Part shown: positions 15,906 through 22,844 of the stretch, one piece after another
Numbering within the stretch: position 1 is the first letter of the stretch
How the letters are laid out: each line of letters starts with the position of its first letter
From: an uncultured Clostridia bacterium
GTDB lineage: Bacteria; Bacillota; Clostridia; Christensenellales; Borkfalkiaceae
Assembly (NCBI GenBank): GCA_947174175.1
Contig: CAMWHW010000001.1
Location: forward strand, 1 to 22,844
Length of the DNA stretch: 22,844 nt
Direction: 5' to 3'
Translations under genes and position numbers: made by a program
The notes under the pieces: generated by a model
What the model saw: the letters and a program-made list of their open reading frames with translations, nothing else
Told to the model about the DNA's origin: nothing
Databases searched by the model: none

Positions 15906-17501
15906 TTGACGGTAAAAACAAAAAACGGCGCGCTTATTGCGGTGTGCGCCGGCATACTTGCGGGCACGTTCGCAAGCGGTTGTGCCGATACGACAGCCGT
16001 TCCGCCGCACGCTCATACGTATAACGAAAGCGAATGGACGCAGGGCGAAGCGGGTCACTGGCGAAGCGCGACGTGCGGGCACGATGAGAGGAAAGATTAC
16101 GGCGAACACGTTTACGACGGTGCCTCGGACGCGGACTGCAACGTATGCGGTAAAGTGAGAAAAATTAAAGAAAATAAAGACCCCGCGGAAAGCAACGGAG
16201 CGAAGCCCGAAGATAATAAGGCAACGACCGATGAGCAAACCGAGGGGTTTATTATTGGCAAAAATACGGACGGACTTATAGTCGAGGGCATAAGCGCGGA
16301 ATATGCGCTGAGCACGACTTTCAGAGCACTGAATTTCGATACGCTTGAATACTCCGTCTATCTTTCCGAAAACGGCGCAAAGCGCGGAGAGGTGCCGCGC
16401 GAAAACTACCAAACCACGGTATATTACGGCGGTAACGAGGTTTTAACGCCCCAAGAACTGACTGCCGACGGGCAGTATACGGCGGTCGTAAAGCTTATGG
16501 GCGCGGTGTACGCGGAGGGCGGAAAAGAGGGCGCGGACGGCGTTTCCGCGCATATAAAATTTACCGTTAAAAACGGCGTGCAGTCTTTCAGTCTGACCGA
16601 GGGCAAAACCGAGCAGGTGTCTTCCGCAAACGATAAAATGAGCGCGACATGGAAGTTTGAAGCGGTGCGCGCAAACGGGGACAAATTTACGTTCGAAGGG
16701 AGCGAAGCGGAGATATCGCCGCCCGATACCGAGACGGTGGGAACGCGCACGGCGGCTGTGAAATACGCGGGTGTGGAAAGGGAAATTCAATACACGGTTA
16801 AGCCCGTGCCCGAGATTGTAAACGGCGGGGTAAACGTGACCTTGAAGGGCGGTCCCGAAAGGGAGGTCGACGGTGATTACGCCGTGATAGGCGCGGACGA
16901 TTTCAAGGCGGAGTATTCGGTGAACGCGGGCTACGATTATTCGGTAGAGACCGCGCTTTTTTATCTTGGCGAGCAGGCAAACAGTGTCAGGCTGGAAGCG
17001 GGGGAAAGTATTCATTACGTGACCGTGCGCGTGACGTTTAATTACACGGTGGAGGGGGAAACGATTACTCGGAAATATTCGCAGGAGTTCGCCGTGACCG
17101 TGAGGAAAAAACAGCAGGAAATTAATTTGCCGCTCGTATATAGCGGTGCGGATATAATGAACGGCAACGGGATAGTACGGCTGAACGGGCAGGACGATTT
17201 TACCGCAAGCGTGAACGGAAGTGCCGCGGAGATAAGGTATAGCGGCGAAGAGTTCGGTCCGATTTACGGCGGTTTGGTAATAGACGTAAAAAAGCCCGCA
17301 ACGGTCAAACTGAAAATAGCCGTTGCGGGCGGTGCGTTTTGCGGTATGATGGAAGGCGATGAACAGGGCGACGGACAATATATTGCCGGCGAAGAAGAGT
17401 TGAGCTTTTTCTTTGCCGCTGGGCAATACGTGCTGTACGTTATGCCCGATTATTCCGACGACGTGATTATAATTCACCGCGTCGAAATTATATATGAATG
17501 A
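15906..17501 (+). CDS. Surface lipoprotein with His/Cys-rich repeat and Ig-like regions
   Basis: The start is TTG at 15906, chosen because GGAGAGGAGG ends five bases upstream and the signal peptide begins there. Residues 1-25 form a lipoprotein signal peptide (NGALIAVCAGILAGTF) with lipobox FASG before Cys26. Residues 35-83 contain a His/Cys/Trp-rich unit (HTY, W44, GHW at 50-52, C57, H59, H68, C78-x2-C81) of a type common in Clostridia surface proteins. The middle, about 230-400, looks like bacterial Ig-like beta domains. The C-terminal 120 residues may be a beta-sandwich, possibly carbohydrate-binding. No catalytic motif is visible. It is convergent with mnmA: the two stop codons touch with no base between. 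Function unknown; likely an extracytoplasmic binding or adhesion protein. Confidence 0.85.
   Translation: MTVKTKNGALIAVCAGILAGTFASGCADTTAVPPHAHTYNESEWTQGEAGHWRSATCGHDERKDYGEHVYDGASDADCNVCGKVRKIKENKDPAESNGAKPEDNKATTDEQTEGFIIGKNTDGLIVEGISAEYALSTTFRALNFDTLEYSVYLSENGAKRGEVPRENYQTTVYYGGNEVLTPQELTADGQYTAVVKLMGAVYAEGGKEGADGVSAHIKFTVKNGVQSFSLTEGKTEQVSSANDKMSATWKFEAVRANGDKFTFEGSEAEISPPDTETVGTRTAAVKYAGVEREIQYTVKPVPEIVNGGVNVTLKGGPEREVDGDYAVIGADDFKAEYSVNAGYDYSVETALFYLGEQANSVRLEAGESIHYVTVRVTFNYTVEGETITRKYSQEFAVTVRKKQQEINLPLVYSGADIMNGNGIVRLNGQDDFTASVNGSAAEIRYSGEEFGPIYGGLVIDVKKPATVKLKIAVAGGAFCGMMEGDEQGDGQYIAGEEELSFFFAAGQYVLYVMPDYSDDVIIIHRVEIIYE
17288..17330 (-). terminator. Intrinsic terminator for mnmA, inside the convergent lipoprotein gene
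   Basis: Read on the minus strand, an 11-bp perfect inverted repeat (17320-17330 with 17294-17304, 15-base loop) is followed by six T (17293-17288). It lies 172 bases past the mnmA stop, within the lipoprotein coding sequence, so transcripts of the two genes would overlap antisense. Confidence 0.75.
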
Positions 17502-18578
17502 TTAATATTTCACTTTTTCTATCACGCCACCGCCCAGACAACGGGAGGAGTCGTAAAACACCGCGTACTGGCCCTCGGTCACTGCGCGCTGTTTTTCGGC
17601 AAACTCCACGCGCACGCCGCCGTCTTCGGGCACGATTAATACTTTCTGTTCGCCCTGACGGTAGCGGAATTTCGCCGTACATTCGAAGGGTTTTTCAGGC
17701 GCGTCTATGCCTATCCAGTTGAGATGCGAAACATTACACGAGTGCGAATACAGCGGACTTTCGTCGCCGTGGGAAACGTATAAAATATTGTTCTGCAAGT
17801 CCTTTTTCACGACGAACCATCTGCCGTCCTCGCCGCTCTTTCCGCCTATGTTCACGCCCCTGCGCTGACCTATGGTGTAGTGCATAAGTCCGACGTGCTC
17901 GCCCACTTCCTCGCCGCCAAGGGTGACGATTTTACCGGGCTTGGCGGGCAGATATTCCATAAGAAATTTGCGGAAATTGCGCTCGCCGATAAAGCATATG
18001 CCCGTGGAATCTTTCTTTTCCGCGGTGGCAAGTCCGTTGGCAACGGCGATTTTGCGCACCTCCTCCTTGGGCAGATTAGCAAGGGGGAACAGCACTTTTT
18101 CAAGCTGCGGCTGGGTGACCTGATTTAAAAAATAGGTCTGGTCCTTGCCCTGGTCTGTCGCCTTCAAAAGGTAGTGCTTGCCGTCTTCCGAATGGTCAAT
18201 GCCGCAGTAGTGTCCCGTGGCAATATAGTCCGCGCCCAGCGAAAGCGCGTACTCGCGGAAGGGACCGAACTTGATTTCGCGGTTGCACAGAACGTCGGGG
18301 TTGGGCGTTCTGCCCGCGGCGTATTCGTTCAGGAAATGTTTAAACACTCTCTCTTGGTACTGCTTTGCAAAGTTCACGCTGTAATAGGGGATATCCAGAA
18401 GCGAGCACACCCTGCGCACGTCGGCAAAGTCGCCCTCGGCAGTGCACGCGCCGTTCGCGTCGTCCTCCTCCCAGTTCAGCATAAAAAGCCCTATTACGTT
18501 GTAGCCCTGCTGTTTTAAAAGCAGCGCCGCCACGGAGCTGTCTACTCCGCCGCTCATTCCCACGACCACGGTTTTCAT
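17502..18578 (-). CDS. mnmA: tRNA-specific 2-thiouridylase MnmA
   Basis: MnmA adenylates U34 of Lys, Glu and Gln tRNAs and replaces its 2-oxygen by sulfur taken from a cysteine-desulfurase relay. Seen in the 358-aa protein: PP-loop GMSGGVDSSVAA (Ser9 to Ser14), NPDVLCNREIKF with Cys98, TGHYC, KDQTYFL, and KDSTGICFIGER with Cys195; Cys98 and Cys195 are the catalytic pair. Length is normal. The open frame reaches back 13 codons to a TTG at 18617, but those codons coincide with the promoter, so the ATG at 18578 is the start. The promoter then leaves only 3-4 bases before the ATG, predicting a leaderless mRNA. It lies well away from the desulfurase of the BREX-like operon, on the other strand, and is a housekeeping gene. 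Confidence 0.97.
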   Translation of the reverse strand: MKTVVVGMSGGVDSSVAALLLKQQGYNVIGLFMLNWEEDDANGACTAEGDFADVRRVCSLLDIPYYSVNFAKQYQERVFKHFLNEYAAGRTPNPDVLCNREIKFGPFREYALSLGADYIATGHYCGIDHSEDGKHYLLKATDQGKDQTYFLNQVTQPQLEKVLFPLANLPKEEVRKIAVANGLATAEKKDSTGICFIGERNFRKFLMEYLPAKPGKIVTLGGEEVGEHVGLMHYTIGQRRGVNIGGKSGEDGRWFVVKKDLQNNILYVSHGDESPLYSHSCNVSHLNWIGIDAPEKPFECTAKFRYRQGEQKVLIVPEDGGVRVEFAEKQRAVTEGQYAVFYDSSRCLGGGVIEKVKY

Positions 18579-18588
18579 AATCGGACAA

Positions 18589-18617
18589 ATTATAACACTT
18601 CCCGCCGCCTTTTGCAA
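18589..18617 (-). promoter_or_regulatory. mnmA promoter giving a leaderless transcript
   Basis: On the minus strand TTGCAA (18617-18612), a 17-base spacer and a perfect TATAAT (18594-18589) predict a start at about 18581-18582, three or four bases before the ATG at 18578. No Shine-Dalgarno can fit. Confidence 0.8.
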
Positions 18618-18627
18618 TTAAATGCGG

Positions 18628-18656
18628 TTGCGTAAATCAAATCAAAGTGCTATAAT
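18628..18656 (+). promoter_or_regulatory. DUF4250 gene promoter giving a leaderless transcript
   Basis: TTGCGT (18628-18633), a 17-base spacer and a perfect TATAAT (18651-18656) predict initiation seven bases on, at or beside the A of the ATG at 18663. Its -35 lies 10 bases from that of the divergent mnmA promoter. Confidence 0.75.
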
Positions 18657-18662
18657 CGGGAT

Positions 18663-18857
18663 ATGGATAAGATTAACGACAGTCTTCCCACGGATGATAA
18701 CATTCTGCTCTCGCTGGTCAACACCAAGCTGAGGGACGGCGACACGCTTGCGGATTTTTGCGCGGCGTACGGAGCAGAGGAAGGGCAACTTATTTCGCGC
18801 CTTGCCCGCGCGGGTTACAAATACGACGAGGAGCAAAACGCTTTTATGCGCGTATGA
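18663..18857 (+). CDS. DUF4250 domain protein
   Basis: This 64-aa protein carries the DUF4250 signature: a start rich in D/N/P, then ILLSLVNTKLRDGD at residues 14-27, DFCAAYGAE, and AGYKYDEEQNAF near the end. Family members are small acidic-to-neutral helical proteins of about 60 aa found widely in Firmicutes; their function is not known to me. It is divergent from mnmA. No ribosome site fits, because the -10 box ends six bases before the ATG; translation is probably leaderless. Family call is firm. Confidence 0.85.
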   Translation: MDKINDSLPTDDNILLSLVNTKLRDGDTLADFCAAYGAEEGQLISRLARAGYKYDEEQNAFMRV

Positions 18858-18864
18858 GACGACT

Positions 18865-18908
18865 AGGAAAAATTCCCTTTGCCGACGGCGGCGGAGGGAA
18901 TTTTCCTT
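18865..18908 (+). terminator. Long hairpin behind the DUF4250 gene, probable terminator
   Basis: AGGAAAA.. (from 18865) pairs with ..TTTTCCT (to 18908) through a stem of about 19 bp with one bulged A, two T-G pairs and an ACGG loop. The T-rich part lies in the 3' arm rather than after it, so termination efficiency is uncertain. It starts seven bases after the stop. Confidence 0.5.
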
Positions 18909-18945
18909 AAATACGCTTTATTGGATAAAAATACGCTTAATCGGA
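18909..18945 (+). repeat. Two 17-base direct repeats upstream of the XRE-protease gene
   Basis: AAATACGCTTTATTGGA (18909-18925) and AAATACGCTTAATCGGA (18929-18945) agree at 15 of 17 bases and repeat at a 20-base interval, about two helical turns. They end 13 bases before the -35 of the next gene's promoter. A regulator binding site is the natural reading; the downstream XRE domain is a candidate binder. Confidence 0.6.
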
Positions 18946-18958
18946 GAGACGGCTACCG

Positions 18959-18987
18959 TTGATTTTGCGGCGCCGTTAATGTATAAT
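18959..18987 (+). promoter_or_regulatory. Promoter of the XRE-protease gene
   Basis: TTGATT (18959-18964), a 17-base spacer and TATAAT (18982-18987) stand 47 bases before the ATG. The leader has GGAG at 19026-19029, five bases before the start. Confidence 0.75.
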
Positions 18988-19034
18988 GATATCGTAGACA
19001 AAAATGCCGGACGAAAAGTTCCGACGGAGCAATT

Positions 19035-21608
19035 ATGAAAAATTACGGTATTGCTATAAAAAAGTTAAGAAGGAATGCGGATATTACGCAGGCACAGCTG
19101 GCGCAGAAGCTGAACGTTTCGTCGCAGACGGTAAGCAAGTGGGAAAACGGAGTTAACCTGCCCGACATCCTGGTGCTGGAAGAAATGTGCGGGCTGTTCG
19201 GCATTACTATGGAAGAGTTTTTGCGGCTTGCCGACGGCGGCGAACTTAAAACCTCCGCGACTGCGCAGCCCGAGCAGACTGTTCAGACTCCGCCTGCGGC
19301 ATTTGCGGAAACCGTTCCCGCGGCAGCTCCCGCAGCCGCGCGTCGCAAAATCAAACCGTGGCTAATTGTTCTGATTGTATCTGTCGTTACGATATACGTC
19401 GCTTCCATTATTACCGGAATAGTGTTGTTTGCAAGCAAAGATCCGTTCGGGTGGTTTAAGCACGGTTCGCCCGGGGACGGAATTTACGAAAAGGTAAATC
19501 CCTCGGTGTTCTGCATAACCGTGCAGACGGAAAACGACACGATTGGCGGGTCGGGGTTTTTTATAGACAGTAAAGGTACGGCGGTTACCAACTATCACGT
19601 AATCGAAGGCATAAAGTCGGCAAAAGTCAAACTGTCCGACGGCAAAGAATACGAAGTTGATAAAATTCTGGGGCACGACACCGTGCGCGACATAGTTATA
19701 ATTCACGTGAACGCGGGCAGGACTACGCCCGTAAAGCTTGCTAACAGCGACCGTATCAGTACGGGCAGTACGGTCTACGCCATAGGATATCCCGAATCGT
19801 TCGTTCTCGGTTCGCTTGACAGCACTATGACCGACGGTATCATATCCAAGACGTCCTATTCGGTGGGAGGTTTAGATTATATACAGTCCACAGTAGACAT
19901 TACGCACGGCAACAGCGGCGGCGTACTGGTAAATACCAGGGGCGAGGTTATAGGTATAACCACCGCGGGCATAGATTTGGGCAACGTCACCTATATGAAT
20001 TTATCCGTTCCGTCCAACGCGATAAAGCAGGTTAAACGCAACATAAATCTGCCGGTTTCAAACTACGCGTCCAAATTCAACCGTAAAATCACGGTAACGT
20101 ATATGATTGACGGTGAGACGTTTGCAAAGAAAACCGTCTGCGCAGGAGATACCGTGCCTTGTCTTACGATAGATTTTACGACGCTTGACGATAAATATTC
20201 AAGCTGTGAATTCCTCGGCTGGTATGCCGACGATAAATATAATACGAAGTTTGATTTTAACGCCGAAGCCACCGGGAACAACGACTTTACGCTGTATGCC
20301 AAGCTGCGCTTTAAGGCGACCGAAATCGTGTATGCGGGCGGAAGCGGTGCGGTTGGTACTGTGCGCGGAGAAAGGGTTGCCGCCGGCGAAAGCTTCACTC
20401 TTCCCGAAAACAATTTTACACGCTCAGGTTATAAGTTTATAGGCTGGGAAGTAAACGGGCAAAACTATGCCGTCGGCGATAAGGTGACGGTTGAAGGCAC
20501 CGCGGGCGAATTGACCGTAAACGCGCGGTGGACTGGTATTTCGTATACGGTAAGGTTTACTTACGAAGGGCAAGCGCACGAACGGGAGTACGTATACGGC
20601 GCAGAACAACGCCTGCCCGACAAACTGTTCGAGAGGACGGGATATACGCATACGGGCTGGCAGTATAACGAAAAAAAATACGGATTCGGGGACGTTATTT
20701 ACGGCGGACTGACGACTAAGGATAATGCGGTTATAACCGTTACGCCCCTGTGGACGCCTATCGAGTATAAGTTACAGCTGGATCTGGGCAGGGTTGCCGT
20801 TTACCGGCAAAAAAGGTACGTGCGCGAATACGCTTATATAACCGGTACTTACGGTAAAGATCCGTTTGACGGGGATGGAGACCCTTTTCGCGAGGGGTTG
20901 ATTTTCGAAGGCTGGACTGTTTATTCTTCCGACGGGAGTGTTTACGAAGGCGATTTGCGGTATATAAACTCCGACCCGAACACGGTTATCCGCGCCAAAG
21001 CAAACTGGGTTTCAAGCAGATATGCGATAGCTTTGTACACGTCGCGCTTTTCCGACCCTTTGCACGTCGTGATTCTGGAAGGCAGAGAAGAGTACGTTTT
21101 GCCGTTGTATTCCACCTTTGATGACGAAGGCTATTCCGAAGGTTTTCATATAGATCACTGGGTAATGTACAACAACGACAGGACGGAGAAAGAATTAACG
21201 TTCGAAGACGGCGCCACCGTATCCGATTTAATGATTCATTATTACTATATAGGCGGCTTATACGACGACTACGATGAAGTTAAACACAGAGTCGACTATT
21301 TCGTGGAATTCTATGCCGAATTCGAACCGAACGAATATACCGTAAGCTTTGACGGAGACGGCGCGCAGGGCAGTATGGAAAGTCTGAACTGTCTGTACAA
21401 TAAAGAATACACTCTGCCTGCCGTCACGTTTACAAAAGAGGGTTATACGTTCGCGGGCTGGCAGTTAGGCGACGTTATTTTCGAAGATGAAAGCGTAATC
21501 GAAGAACTTACTGCCGTCGACGGCGGCGAAGTAACTCTGACTGCCCGATGGATAAAAAGCGTTCGCTTAATAAAAATAAATAATACGAAAGCCGCTTCAT
21601 TAGCTTGA
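19035..21608 (+). CDS. Membrane protein: XRE DNA-binding domain, HtrA-like serine protease, InlB-like repeats
   Basis: Residues 1-65 are an XRE-family helix-turn-helix (LRRNADITQAQLAQKLNVSS then QTVSKWENG). A Pro/Ala-rich linker leads to one membrane helix at about 109-133. Outside, residues about 150-345 form a trypsin-like HtrA protease with the triad His188 (TNYHVI), Asp219 (RDIVII) and Ser294 (HGNSGG); no PDZ domain follows. From about 352 to 845 come several Listeria-Bacteroides (InlB B-like) repeats, marked by GW near the middle and a final ARW or AKL (GYKFIGWEV, GYTHTGWQY, GYTFAGWQL). The topology puts DNA-binding inside and protease plus repeats outside, implying a one-piece signalling or surface stress protein. 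The stop codon lies in the loop of the terminator. Domain calls are firm; the regulatory role is inference. Confidence 0.92.
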   Translation: MKNYGIAIKKLRRNADITQAQLAQKLNVSSQTVSKWENGVNLPDILVLEEMCGLFGITMEEFLRLADGGELKTSATAQPEQTVQTPPAAFAETVPAAAPAAARRKIKPWLIVLIVSVVTIYVASIITGIVLFASKDPFGWFKHGSPGDGIYEKVNPSVFCITVQTENDTIGGSGFFIDSKGTAVTNYHVIEGIKSAKVKLSDGKEYEVDKILGHDTVRDIVIIHVNAGRTTPVKLANSDRISTGSTVYAIGYPESFVLGSLDSTMTDGIISKTSYSVGGLDYIQSTVDITHGNSGGVLVNTRGEVIGITTAGIDLGNVTYMNLSVPSNAIKQVKRNINLPVSNYASKFNRKITVTYMIDGETFAKKTVCAGDTVPCLTIDFTTLDDKYSSCEFLGWYADDKYNTKFDFNAEATGNNDFTLYAKLRFKATEIVYAGGSGAVGTVRGERVAAGESFTLPENNFTRSGYKFIGWEVNGQNYAVGDKVTVEGTAGELTVNARWTGISYTVRFTYEGQAHEREYVYGAEQRLPDKLFERTGYTHTGWQYNEKKYGFGDVIYGGLTTKDNAVITVTPLWTPIEYKLQLDLGRVAVYRQKRYVREYAYITGTYGKDPFDGDGDPFREGLIFEGWTVYSSDGSVYEGDLRYINSDPNTVIRAKANWVSSRYAIALYTSRFSDPLHVVILEGREEYVLPLYSTFDDEGYSEGFHIDHWVMYNNDRTEKELTFEDGATVSDLMIHYYYIGGLYDDYDEVKHRVDYFVEFYAEFEPNEYTVSFDGDGAQGSMESLNCLYNKEYTLPAVTFTKEGYTFAGWQLGDVIFEDESVIEELTAVDGGEVTLTARWIKSVRLIKINNTKAASLA

Positions 21609-21625
21609 CCGAAGCGGCTTTTTTT
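21588..21625 (+). terminator. Terminator overlapping the end of the XRE-protease gene
   Basis: AAAGCCGCTTC (21588-21598) pairs perfectly with GAAGCGGCTTT (21611-21621), with seven consecutive T at 21619-21625. The gene's last codons and stop lie in the 5' arm and loop. Confidence 0.9.
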
Positions 21626-21633
21626 GTTATATT
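21605..21633 (+). promoter_or_regulatory. Candidate pepT promoter nested in the upstream terminator
   Basis: TTGACC (21605-21610), a 17-base spacer and TATATT (21628-21633) predict a start near 21640, giving a 19-base leader with GGAGG at 21646-21650. The -35 sits in the terminator loop and the spacer is its 3' arm and T tract. Confidence 0.6.
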
Positions 21634-21658
21634 TGCATATGTCGCGGAGGTGAACGGA

Positions 21659-22783
21659 ATGGAAGCGGTTGAAGAGAAATTTTTGCGGTACGTGCAGGTC
21701 GATACGCCGAGCAGCGAGGAAAACTTTGATAACACGCCCTCGACCGAGTGCCAGAAAAATCTTGCCGAAATGCTGTGCAAAGAGCTTAAAGCACTGGGCT
21801 TGCAGGCGGAGGTTACGGAGCATGCTTACGTCTATTCGTATATTCCCGCGAACTGCAAAACGCAGTATTCGATAGGCTTTATCGCTCACCTTGATACGGT
21901 GGAGGAGCCCAGCGGCATAGGCGTAAAACCCGTGGTGCGCGGGGATATAATCACTTCGGACGGCACTACCGTGCTGGGCGCGGACGACAAGGCGGGCGTT
22001 GCCGAAATTATGGCGCTTGCCGAATATCTTGTTACGCATCCCGAAATCAAGCACGGAAAAATAGGCATAGCCTTTACCCCCGACGAGGAGATAGGTCACG
22101 GCGCAAAGCTGTTTGACGTTAAAAAATTCGGCTGCGACTTTGCCTACACCGTGGACGGCGAGGAGCTGGGAGAAATCTCCTACGAAACGTTTAACGGCGC
22201 GTGCTTCGACTTGGAAATGACGGGCGTGAATATCCACCCGGGGCAAGCCAAGGGCAAAATGATAAACGCGGTCACCGTCGTAAACGAGTTCATTTGCGCG
22301 CTGCCCGCAGACGAGCGCCCAGAAACCACCGAAGGCAGAGAGGGCTATTATTTTATACCCGAGATACGGGGCGGCGTGGAAAAGTGCGCCGTGCACGGCA
22401 TTATCCGCGACCACGACAGAGCGAAGTTCGAAAAGCGCAAAGCGTTCGTTAAAGGCCTTGCGGAAGAGCTTATCAAAAAGTACGGCGATAAGGTAAGTTT
22501 TAAAATGCGCGACCAGTACTATAACTGCGCGGAAGTAATAGAGCCGCATTTTCACCTTATCGAAAACGCAAAGCGCGCAATGGAGGCGGAGGGCGTAAAG
22601 CCGCTTATCTTCCCCATAAGGGGCGGTACGGACGGTTCGTCGCTTTCGTTTATGGGTTTGCCCTGCCCCAACTTATGCACGGGCGGACAGAACGCGCACG
22701 GGCTGAACGAGTGCATTTCGGTGCGGGCTATGCACAAGGTTGTGGCAATTCTTAAAGGCATAGTAGCCGAGTATTGCAAATAA
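21659..22783 (+). CDS. pepT: Peptidase T (tripeptide aminopeptidase, M20 family)
   Basis: A cytoplasmic zinc enzyme that removes the N-terminal residue of tripeptides. I chose ATG 21659 because CGGAGG lies eight bases upstream and the family N-terminus (EEKFLRYVQVDTPS) starts there; the frame extends back to a TTG inside the terminator, which is not credible. Metal and catalytic residues visible in the 374 aa: His77-x-Asp79 (HLDTV), the LGADDKAG block at 106-113 (Asp109/110), Glu143-Glu144 (PDEEIGHG), Asp166 (TVDGEELGE), and His347 (NAHGLNE). The bridging-domain motif HPGQAKGKMINA is present. It is somewhat shorter than the about 410 aa of enterobacterial PepT, without loss of a catalytic block. 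Own promoter likely; not in an operon with its neighbour. Confidence 0.95.
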   Translation: MEAVEEKFLRYVQVDTPSSEENFDNTPSTECQKNLAEMLCKELKALGLQAEVTEHAYVYSYIPANCKTQYSIGFIAHLDTVEEPSGIGVKPVVRGDIITSDGTTVLGADDKAGVAEIMALAEYLVTHPEIKHGKIGIAFTPDEEIGHGAKLFDVKKFGCDFAYTVDGEELGEISYETFNGACFDLEMTGVNIHPGQAKGKMINAVTVVNEFICALPADERPETTEGREGYYFIPEIRGGVEKCAVHGIIRDHDRAKFEKRKAFVKGLAEELIKKYGDKVSFKMRDQYYNCAEVIEPHFHLIENAKRAMEAEGVKPLIFPIRGGTDGSSLSFMGLPCPNLCTGGQNAHGLNECISVRAMHKVVAILKGIVAEYCK

Positions 22784-22804
22784 AAAAGTACGGTAAGCCG
22801 CGGC

Positions 22805-22833
22805 TTGCATTTTGCTTCCGCCGCGGCTATAAT
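22805..22833 (+). promoter_or_regulatory. Promoter for the next gene beyond the window, overlapping a hairpin
   Basis: TTGCAT (22805-22810), a 17-base spacer and TATAAT (22828-22833) are well formed. An 8-bp inverted repeat (22796-22803 with 22821-22828) overlaps it. It has no T tract, so it is a weak terminator candidate for pepT at best. Confidence 0.6.
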
Positions 22834-22844
22834 ATATATAAGGT

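Noticed and set aside
15724..15909. 61-codon frame upstream of the lipoprotein gene
   Set aside because: No Shine-Dalgarno, overlaps the lipoprotein promoter and ribosome site, and has no recognisable domain.
16443..17477. 344-codon minus-strand frame opposite the lipoprotein gene
   Set aside because: Long shadow frame in GC-richer DNA; the + strand frame has a signal peptide, lipobox and ribosome site. The minus strand here carries the mnmA terminator instead.
13056..18578. Functional pairing of the desulfurase with mnmA, since both handle sulfur
   Set aside because: They are over 3 kb apart, on opposite strands, separated by a terminator, two unrelated genes and a composition change; proximity is probably chance.
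21443..22555. 370-codon minus-strand frame opposite pepT
   Set aside because: Opposite a complete M20 peptidase with all metal ligands; no domain of its own.
1..22844. CRISPR array, tRNA, rRNA or insertion sequence
   Set aside because: Looked for regular direct repeats with spacers, tRNA cloverleaf and CCA-proximal motifs, and transposase genes with terminal inverted repeats; none seen by eye.

Overview
The window suggests a low-GC Gram-positive (Firmicutes/Clostridia-type) bacterium, probably an uncultured gut lineage. The evidence is strong GGAGG-type ribosome sites, textbook TTGnnn-N17-TATAAT promoters, DUF4250 and peptidase T genes, Listeria-Bacteroides (InlB B-like) repeats and a His/Cys-rich lipoprotein. 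The lineage call is inference; there is no rRNA or tRNA here.

Left region (about 44-14225, all + strand, visibly AT-rich): one compact seven-gene operon closed by a perfect rho-independent terminator. The genes are: an unrecognised 848-aa protein; a PAPS-reductase-fold protein with a ferredoxin-like cysteine cluster (BrxP); a large P-loop ATPase (BrxC); a PglZ-domain protein; a BrxL-type AAA+ protein; a 65-aa zinc-ribbon protein; and a cysteine desulfurase. The order brxP-brxC-pglZ-brxL is the type 4 BREX anti-phage layout, in which a PAPS reductase stands where other BREX types carry the methyltransferase PglX. The desulfurase recalls dndA of DNA phosphorothioation systems. I infer a sulfur-based self-marking or defence system: desulfurase mobilises sulfur, BrxP transfers or activates it, BrxC, PglZ and BrxL act on DNA or phage. 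The 848-aa protein and the zinc ribbon are unexplained extra parts. brxP also carries a striking internal ribosome site and ATG exactly at a domain junction.

Middle (14226-15905): the base composition changes from AT-rich to mixed. A gene-free stretch carries six copies of a TTYGGGGA-like motif. An NAD(P)-dependent epimerase-like gene follows with its own promoter. Behind it is a short structured RNA candidate with a strong promoter and its own terminator.

Right region (15906-22844): chromosomal-looking genes. They are a lipoprotein; mnmA (tRNA 2-thiouridylase) convergent with it and probably terminated inside the lipoprotein gene; a DUF4250 gene divergent from mnmA; a membrane protein joining an XRE DNA-binding domain to an HtrA-like protease and InlB-like repeats; and pepT. 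Both mnmA and the DUF4250 gene appear to make leaderless mRNAs. The pepT promoter overlaps the terminator of the gene before it. No mobile element, integrase, CRISPR array or tRNA was seen.
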